A stretch of 64,000 nt of DNA from Bradyrhizobium sp. ORS 278. GTDB lineage: Bacteria > Pseudomonadota > Alphaproteobacteria > Rhizobiales > Xanthobacteraceae. The notes beneath the pieces were generated by a model, which had not been told where the DNA came from, ran no database searches, and worked only from the letters and a program-made list of their open reading frames with translations. Below are positions 58,256 to 64,000 of the stretch, one piece after another. Each line of letters starts with the position of its first letter. Position 1 is the stretch's first letter. Location: contig NC_009445.1 in assembly GCF_000026145.1 (NCBI RefSeq), positions 4,588,001-4,652,000 on the forward strand, given 5' to 3'. The position numbers and the translations under genes are program-made.

Positions 58256-59074
58256 ATGTCATCCTTCGCATCGATTTCTCCCGACAAGCTCATCCGTCTG
58301 ATCGGAACACCGCAGGCGCCGCTTCTGATCGATGTTCGCACCGTCGAGGATTTCGCCGCAGATCCGCGGCTCGTCCCCGGGGCGATTCAGCGCCCCGCGC
58401 TGGAGGCTCCGCAGTGGAGCACGGAATTCGCCGGCCGCTCCGTGGTCGTCATCTGCCAGCGGGGCGCCAAGCTCTCGCACGGCGCCGCGGCCTGGCTGCG
58501 CGTCGCCAAGGCCACGGCTGAAAATCTCGAGGGTGGCTTCGAGGCCTGGAATGCCGCGGGCTTTCCGCTCGTTCCCGCAGACAGACTGCCGCCGCGCGAT
58601 GCCGATGGGCGAACCGTCTGGGTGACCCGCGCCCGGCCGAAGATCGACCGCATTGCCTGCCCCTGGCTGATCCGCCGCTTCGTCGACCCGCAGGCCGTGT
58701 TCCTGTATGTCGCGCCATCCGAGGTCATGGCGGTTGCCGAACGCTTCCAGGCCGCGCCGTTCGACGTCGAGAACACCTTCTGGAGTCATCGTGGTGAGCT
58801 CTGCACCTTCGACGTGATGGTCGAAGAATTCGGGCTGACGACCCCTGCGCTGCAGCGCCTTGCTGTCATCGTCCGCGCGGCCGATACTGCTCGGCTCGAT
58901 CTCAGCCAGGAGGCGCCGGGCCTGCTCGCGGCGTCGCTCGGTCTGTCGCGCATGTACGATGACGATCTTTCTCAACTCGACGCTGGCCTTGGCCTGTATG
59001 ATGCGTTCTATCGCTGGTGCCGCGACGCTACGAGCGAATCGCACAACTGGCCGACCAACAAGGTGAAGCCATGA
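58256..59074 (+). CDS. chrB: Rhodanese-ChrB fusion, chromate resistance protein
   Basis: 272-residue two-domain protein. Residues about 5-105 are a rhodanese domain with the active Cys67 in ICQRGAK. Residues about 118-262 are the ChrB C-terminal domain with DRIACPWLIRRF and the SHRGELCTFDVMVEEFGL region. ChrB proteins accompany the chromate exporter ChrA and in some bacteria act as chromate-responsive regulators. The sulfurtransferase domain may assist sulfur or chromate chemistry. The stop overlaps the chrA start as ATGA. Confidence 0.87.
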   Translation: MSSFASISPDKLIRLIGTPQAPLLIDVRTVEDFAADPRLVPGAIQRPALEAPQWSTEFAGRSVVVICQRGAKLSHGAAAWLRVAKATAENLEGGFEAWNAAGFPLVPADRLPPRDADGRTVWVTRARPKIDRIACPWLIRRFVDPQAVFLYVAPSEVMAVAERFQAAPFDVENTFWSHRGELCTFDVMVEEFGLTTPALQRLAVIVRAADTARLDLSQEAPGLLAASLGLSRMYDDDLSQLDAGLGLYDAFYRWCRDATSESHNWPTNKVKP

Positions 59075-60462
59075 CCGAGCTGGTCTCATCGACTGCCCCC
59101 ACTGAAGCTGATGCCGGCCACGGCGTCAGCTTTGCCGAGGCCTTCAAGGTTTGGTTGCGGGTGGCGTTGCTGTCGTTCGGCGGCCCGGCCGGACAGATCG
59201 CGGTGATGCACCGGATCATCGTCGACGAGAAACGCTGGGTGTCGGAGAGCCGGTTCCTGCATGCGCTGAACTACTGCATGCTGCTGCCTGGACCCGAGGC
59301 ACAGCAGCTCGCGACCTATATCGGCTGGCTGATGCACCGGACGGCGGGCGGCCTGATGGCGGGCGGCCTGTTCATCCTGCCCGGCATCCTCGCGATCATG
59401 GCGCTGAGCTGGATCTACGTCGCGTTCGGCCATGTCTGGTTCGTCGAGGCGCTGTTCTTCGGCCTGAAGGCCGCGGTGCTCGCGATCGTCATCCAGGCGG
59501 TGGTGCGGGTCGGCAGCCGCGCCTTGCGCAACAATGTCATGATCGGGCTCGCGGCGGCGGCGTTCGTCGCGATCTTCTTCTTTGCGGTGCCGTTCCCGGT
59601 CATCATCATCGCCGCCGGCTTGATCGGCTATCTCGGCACCCGCGCCGGCCGGCCCGAATTCGCCGCAGCGGGTCATGGCTCCAACACCAATGGCGATGGC
59701 GACAGTGCACTCGGCGAGAATCTGCCCGCGCACGCCAGGCCGGACAAGCAGCGCACGCTGCTCACCGCGCTGATCTGGCTCGCGCTGTGGCTGGTGCCGG
59801 TGGCCACGATCGTTGCGGCGACGGGCAGCGGCAGCACGTTCAGCCAGATCGCGCTGTTCTTCAGCAAGATGGCGATGGTGACGTTCGGCGGCGCCTATGC
59901 GGTGCTCGCCTATGTCGGGCAGCAGGCGGTCGAGCACTATCATTGGCTCACCCCGCCGGAGATGCTGGACGGGCTCGGCATGGCCGAGACCACGCCAGGC
60001 CCGCTGATCATGGTGCTGCAATTCGTCGGCTTCGTCGCCGCCGCGCGCGATCCCGGTTCGCTGTCGCCACTGATCGCCGGCACGCTGGGCGGGCTGCTCG
60101 CCACCTGGGTGACGTTCGCGCCGTGCTTCCTGTGGATCTTCGTCGGCGCGCCGTATATCGAGCGGCTGCGCGGCAACAAGGGACTCGCGGGCGCGCTCGG
60201 CGCGATCACCGCGGCGGTGGTCGGCGTGATCCTCAATCTGTCGATCTGGTTCGCGCTGCATACGCTGTTTCGCCAGACCATCCCGATCAGCGGCTTCGGA
60301 CTCGACTTCGACGCGCCCAGGCTTTCAAGCGTCGACGGCGCCGCGCTGGTGCTGTCGCTGGCCGCGGCGCTCGCCATCCTCCGCTTCAGGCTGGGCATGC
60401 TGACCGTGCTCGGAGCGTCCTGCGCCGCCGGCGTGCTGATCAGGCTGGCGGGTTGGAGCTGA
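59071..60462 (+). CDS. chrA: Chromate transporter ChrA
   Basis: 463-residue, two-repeat CHR-family exporter. Each half carries the family signature (LLSFGGPAGQIAVMHR near the N-terminus and MVTFGGAYAVLAYVGQQAV in the second half). It expels chromate from the cytoplasm. ATG 59071 follows a good AAGGTGAA site and overlaps chrB, so the two are co-translated. The longer frame from 59017 lies within chrB. Confidence 0.93.
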   Translation: MTELVSSTAPTEADAGHGVSFAEAFKVWLRVALLSFGGPAGQIAVMHRIIVDEKRWVSESRFLHALNYCMLLPGPEAQQLATYIGWLMHRTAGGLMAGGLFILPGILAIMALSWIYVAFGHVWFVEALFFGLKAAVLAIVIQAVVRVGSRALRNNVMIGLAAAAFVAIFFFAVPFPVIIIAAGLIGYLGTRAGRPEFAAAGHGSNTNGDGDSALGENLPAHARPDKQRTLLTALIWLALWLVPVATIVAATGSGSTFSQIALFFSKMAMVTFGGAYAVLAYVGQQAVEHYHWLTPPEMLDGLGMAETTPGPLIMVLQFVGFVAAARDPGSLSPLIAGTLGGLLATWVTFAPCFLWIFVGAPYIERLRGNKGLAGALGAITAAVVGVILNLSIWFALHTLFRQTIPISGFGLDFDAPRLSSVDGAALVLSLAAALAILRFRLGMLTVLGASCAAGVLIRLAGWS

Positions 60463-60471
60463 GGCATCGGC

Positions 60472-61446
60472 TCACACCACGTCGGCGGGCGCCAGCTTGC
60501 ACGGCTTGCCGTCGGCCTCGATCTGCAAGGTCGGATGCTGGATGTTGAAGCGCTGGGACAGCTCGGCGCAGACGCGATGCAGGAAGGCGTCGTCGGTGCC
60601 GCCCGGCCGCACCAGATGTGCGGTCAGCGCGGTCTCGTTGGTACTCATCGCCCAGATGTGGAGGTCGTGCACCTCGCTGACGCCCTCGAGCGAGGCGAGA
60701 TAGTCGCGCACCTGCGGCAGCGCGATGTCGCGCGGCACCGCATCGAGCGCGAGGTTGACGCTGTCGCGGGCGAGATCCCAGCCGCTGAGCAGCACGACGA
60801 GCGCGATAACGAGGCTGACGACCGGATCGACCCACAGCCAGCCGGTCCAGATCGTCACCAGCGCGGCAACGACGACGCCGAACGACACGGCGGCATCCGC
60901 CGCCATGTGCAGATAGGCGCCGCGGATGTTGAGGTCGGTGTCGCGGCCGCGCATGAACAGCATCGCGGTGGCGCCATTGATGGCGATGCCGAGCGCCGCG
61001 ACCCACAGCACGGTGACGCCGGCGACATCGCCGGGATTGCGCAGCCGGTCGAACGCTTCGACCGCGATGCCGCCGACCACGAGCAGCAGCAGGCCGGCAT
61101 TGATCAGCGCGGCAAGGATGGACGCGCGGCGATAGCCGTAGGTGTGGCGGTCGGTCGGCCGCCGCCCGGACAGCCACAGCGCGCCCCAGGCCAGCAGCAG
61201 CGACATCACGTCGGAGAGATTGTGGATCGCGTCGGAGATCAGCGCCAGCGAGTTCGCGGCATAGCCGAAGATCAGCTCGGCGATGACAAAGGCCGTGTTC
61301 AGCGCAACGCCGATCGCGAAGGCCGCGCCGAAGCTCGTGGGCGCGTGGCTGTGGCCGGCGTGGGAGTGGGAATGAGAATGCGCGTGGGCGTGATCGCGGG
61401 AATGATCATGGTCGTGGTCGTCGTGATCGGAATGCGACTGCGCCAT
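60472..61446 (-). CDS. Cation diffusion facilitator (CzcD/ZitB type)
   Basis: 324-residue metal exporter with six membrane segments. The N-terminal 35 residues are His/Asp-rich (alternating His-Ser/His-Asp). Metal-site HxxxD pairs occur in TM2 (HNLSDVMS) and TM5 (HMAADAAV), followed by a C-terminal cytoplasmic domain with EVHDLHIWAM. It most likely exports Zn2+, Cd2+ or Co2+. It converges with chrA, 9 bases apart. ATG 61446 gives the normal start; the frame to 61524 runs into a repeat. Confidence 0.92.
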   Translation of the reverse strand: MAQSHSDHDDHDHDHSRDHAHAHSHSHSHAGHSHAPTSFGAAFAIGVALNTAFVIAELIFGYAANSLALISDAIHNLSDVMSLLLAWGALWLSGRRPTDRHTYGYRRASILAALINAGLLLLVVGGIAVEAFDRLRNPGDVAGVTVLWVAALGIAINGATAMLFMRGRDTDLNIRGAYLHMAADAAVSFGVVVAALVTIWTGWLWVDPVVSLVIALVVLLSGWDLARDSVNLALDAVPRDIALPQVRDYLASLEGVSEVHDLHIWAMSTNETALTAHLVRPGGTDDAFLHRVCAELSQRFNIQHPTLQIEADGKPCKLAPADVV

Positions 61447-61482
61447 GCGACCTAACACCCGCTGCTCAAGACCAGCCTCGAT

Positions 61483-61631
61483 GTCGTCCCGGCGAACGCC
61501 GGGACCCATAGCCACCGGCGGCAATTAATTGGCATGCGCGTCGTTCCAGCCCGCCCATTCCTACATCCTGTGGCTATGGGTCCCGGGTCGGCGCCCCACG
61601 CGCTATGCGCGCGGGGCTTGCCCGGGACGAC
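61483..61631. repeat. Palindromic intergenic repeat element
   Basis: A 149-bp inverted structure. A 17-bp perfect arm pair (CCGGGACCCATAGCCAC at 61499-61515 with its complement at 61570-61586) is nested in a 10-bp outer pair (GTCGTCCCGG/CCGGGACGAC, 61483-61492 and 61622-61631). The left half also makes its own hairpin at 61486-61505. I recognise it as a dispersed Bradyrhizobium-type element; it is distinct from the one next to thiL. Confidence 0.82.
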
Positions 61632-61695
61632 GACCTTTTCTGTCGTCGCGGTGAGTGGCAGACCGAAGAGGTGTTCGATCGTCACTCTGCCCGCC

Positions 61696-63948
61696 TCACT
61701 CGATCGGCCGGTTGAACTTGTTCGACTTTGGCAGGCCCTGCGCGATACGGCCGGCGTCGGCGCGGTTGCCGCGGTAGTCGGCGAGCTCCTTCCAGCTCAG
61801 GCCCTGGTCGCGGCCGGCGGAATCCTTCCAGGCCAAGCCCTGCTTCTGCTCGAACGTGGTGACGTCGGAGAGCTGGGCGCTGGTGTATTTCTGCAGGCGG
61901 ACGCCGCGGCCCCGCGCCATCTCCGGCACCTGGTCGAGGCCGAACACCACCATCTTGTGGTTGGTGCCGATGACCGCGACCTGATCGCCGGTGACCGTGC
62001 AGATCGCGCGCGCCTCGGCGGGGGCCGTCACGTTCAGCACCTGCTTGCCCTTGCGGGTGTTGCTGACGCAATCCTCTTCCTTGACCACGAAGCCCTGGCC
62101 GTCGGAGGCCGCCACCAGGAACTTGCGCTCGCCCTTGGTGACGAACATCGACACGATCGAGGCGTCCTGGTCGAGATCGATGAACATGCGGATCGGCTCG
62201 CCATGGCCGCGGCCGCCGGGCAGCTTGCCGACATCGAGCGAGTAGAACTTGCCGTTGGTCGCGAACAGCAGCACCTTCGAGGTGTTCTCGGCAAAGAACG
62301 ATTGGCCGAGCTGGTCGTCGGTCTTGAACTGCAGGTTCGACAGATCGGCGACGTGCCCCTTCAGCGTCCGCACCCAGCCCTTCTCGGAGACGACCACCGT
62401 GACCGGCTCGCGCTCGATGAAGGCCTCCTCGATGGCGGCGAGATCGTGCTCCGGCGCGTCGGCGAAATTGGTGCGACGCTTGCCGAGCGGGGTCTTCGGC
62501 CCGAACATGTCGCGCACGGTCTTGACCTGCTCGCCGACCTTGGCCCACTGCAACGGCTCGGAGCCGAGCAGCTCGTTGATGCCCTTGAGCTCGCCGCGCA
62601 GGTTCTTGTCCTCGGTGCGGATCTCCATTTCCTCGAGCTTGCGCAGAGAGCGCAGGCGCATGTTGAGGATGGCCTCAGCCTGCACCTCGGTGAGCTTGAA
62701 GGTCTTCATCAGGACCGGCTTCGGCTCGTCCTCGGTGCGGATGATCCGGATCACCTCGTCGATGTTGAGATAGGCGATCAGATAGCCGCCGAGAATCTCG
62801 AGCCGGTTCTCGATCTGCTTCTTGCGGTAGTTCGAGCGGCGCAGCAGCACGTCGCGCAGATGATCGAGCCATTCGCGCAGGCACTCGGCGAGGCCGACCA
62901 CCTTGGGAATCTTGCCCTTGATCAGCACGTTGAGGTTCAGCGGAATCTTGCTCTCGAGATCCGTCAGCCGGAACAGCGACTCCATCATCAGGGCGGGATC
63001 GACGTTCTTCGACTTCGGCTCGATCACGAGCCGCACGTCCTCGGCGGATTCGTCGCGGACGTCGCCGACCAGCGGCAGCTTCTTCTCGTTCAAGAGCTCG
63101 GCGATCTTCTCGACCAGCCGCGACTTCTGCACGAGAAACGGAATCTCGGTGATCACGACCACCCAGGTGCCGCGATTACCCTCTTCCTGCTTCCACTTGG
63201 CGCGGACGCGGAACGAGCCGCGGCCGGTGGTGTAGGCCTCGATGATCGACTCCTTGGAGTCGATCACGGTGCCGCCGGTCGGGAAGTCCGGACCCTTCAC
63301 CCAGCGCAGTAGCGCGCGCGACTTGGCGTCGGGCTTTTCGATCAGATGCAGTGCGGCGTCGCACAGTTCGGCAGCGTTGTGCGGCGGGATCGAGGTCGCC
63401 ATGCCAACCGCGATGCCCTGCGCGCCGTTGGCGAGCAGGTTCGGGAAGCCGCCGGGCAGCACCACCGGCTCCTTCGACTGGCCGTCATAGTTCGGCCGGA
63501 ACTCGACGCCGTCCTCGTCGATGCCCTCGAGCAGGAGGCGCGCGACATCGGTCATGCGCGCTTCCGTGTAGCGGTAGGCGGCCGGGTTATCGCCGTCGAT
63601 GTTGCCGAAATTGCCCTGGCCGTCGACCAGCGGATAGCGCGACGAGAAGTCCTGCGCGAGGCGCACCATCGCGTCGTAGATCGCCTGGTCGCCATGCGGA
63701 TGGAACGAGCCCATCACGTCGCCGACGATCTTCGCCGACTTCTTGAACGCGGTGCCGGGATCGAGCCGCAAGAGCCGCATGCCGTAGAGGATGCGCCGGT
63801 GCACGGGCTTGAGGCCGTCGCGGGCATCCGGCAGCGCCCGGTGCATGATGGTCGACAGCGCATAGGCGAGATAGCGCTCCTCCAGCGCGTCGCGCAGCGC
63901 GACCTCGTGAATCTCCGCAGGCTCCGGCGGAATCAGTGATTTTCCCAT
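61696..63948 (-). CDS. parC: DNA topoisomerase IV subunit A
   Basis: 750-residue ParC that, with ParE, separates daughter chromosomes. The winged-helix core has [16 protein letters not shown], and the catalytic Tyr127 in [10 protein letters not shown] forms the covalent DNA link. The quinolone-determining segment [12 protein letters not shown] carries Gln88 where E. coli ParC has Ser80 and Asp92 where it has Glu84. The C-terminal 250 residues are the beta-pinwheel. Coding begins at ATG 63948; about 50 bases of upstream DNA remain in the window. Confidence 0.96.
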   Translation of the reverse strand: MGKSLIPPEPAEIHEVALRDALEERYLAYALSTIMHRALPDARDGLKPVHRRILYGMRLLRLDPGTAFKKSAKIVGDVMGSFHPHGDQAIYDAMVRLAQDFSSRYPLVDGQGNFGNIDGDNPAAYRYTEARMTDVARLLLEGIDEDGVEFRPNYDGQSKEPVVLPGGFPNLLANGAQGIAVGMATSIPPHNAAELCDAALHLIEKPDAKSRALLRWVKGPDFPTGGTVIDSKESIIEAYTTGRGSFRVRAKWKQEEGNRGTWVVVITEIPFLVQKSRLVEKIAELLNEKKLPLVGDVRDESAEDVRLVIEPKSKNVDPALMMESLFRLTDLESKIPLNLNVLIKGKIPKVVGLAECLREWLDHLRDVLLRRSNYRKKQIENRLEILGGYLIAYLNIDEVIRIIRTEDEPKPVLMKTFKLTEVQAEAILNMRLRSLRKLEEMEIRTEDKNLRGELKGINELLGSEPLQWAKVGEQVKTVRDMFGPKTPLGKRRTNFADAPEHDLAAIEEAFIEREPVTVVVSEKGWVRTLKGHVADLSNLQFKTDDQLGQSFFAENTSKVLLFATNGKFYSLDVGKLPGGRGHGEPIRMFIDLDQDASIVSMFVTKGERKFLVAASDGQGFVVKEEDCVSNTRKGKQVLNVTAPAEARAICTVTGDQVAVIGTNHKMVVFGLDQVPEMARGRGVRLQKYTSAQLSDVTTFEQKQGLAWKDSAGRDQGLSWKELADYRGNRADAGRIAQGLPKSNKFNRPIE

Positions 63949-64000
63949 TCGCGTAGAGCTTTCAGTGGGTTAGCCCAAATCAGGGGCTGACGTGAACGAT

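Noticed and set aside
59086..60261. 391-codon minus-strand frame opposite chrA
   Set aside because: Antisense to the conserved chromate transporter.

Overview
This is a high-GC window from an alphaproteobacterium, most probably Bradyrhizobium or a close relative in the Nitrobacteraceae. The evidence is the gene order glyA-nrdR-ribD-ribE-ribH-nusB-thiL-hppA, the block bamE/ubiquinol-cytochrome c chaperone/DUF177/plsX/fabH/ihfA/merR, a HemB of the magnesium type with Asp in place of the zinc cysteines, and two families of palindromic intergenic repeats that I recognise from Bradyrhizobium genomes. Genus assignment is inference; no rRNA lies in the window.

Positions 1-30,400 are accessory and catabolic. 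A GH31 alpha-glycosidase sits at the end of a MalEFGK-type sugar ABC operon (225-7076), opposite a LacI-family repressor (7333-8316) with a perfect 18-bp operator-like palindrome between them. Next comes a nuclease that joins a FAN1-like VRR-NUC module to a DEDDh 3'-5' exonuclease (8584-10746). A long minus-strand operon (10798-18996) encodes a complete dipeptide-type ABC transporter and two amidases; it is preceded by an XRE-cupin regulator and a third, divergent amidase (to 22041). A PfpI/Hsp31-like protein with an alpha/beta hydrolase, an AraC regulator and an RND efflux pair follow (22225-29590). The accessory part ends with a decayed SDR gene next to tRNA-Pro(GGG) at about 29,840-30,617.

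Positions 30,831-46,401 are mostly housekeeping: MerR, IHF-alpha, FabH, PlsX, DUF177, cytochrome bc1 chaperone, BamE, a DUF2336 protein, the K+-independent proton-pumping pyrophosphatase, and the thiL-nusB-riboflavin-nrdR-glyA string. Between nusB and thiL the 5' end of thiL and a palindromic element are triplicated in 221-bp tandem units. This creates two 74-codon ORFs linked to each other and to thiL by ATGA stop/start overlaps.

Positions 46,607-64,000 mix small hypothetical genes, an LdtR-like MarR regulator, hemB, RDD and DUF6163 membrane proteins, the N-degron transferase bpt, mntH with a candidate Mur site, a methyltransferase and an MFS exporter. A stress and oxyanion section follows: usp with an FNR/FixK-type box, a class III cyclase, arsC, a rhodanese-ChrB fusion, chrA and a CDF exporter. 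The window closes with parC on the minus strand.

The strongest candidates for something undescribed are the FAN1-like/DEDDh fusion nuclease and the ATGA-chained thiL duplication. The three-amidase transporter cluster is the best candidate for an unknown nutrient or hormone pathway.
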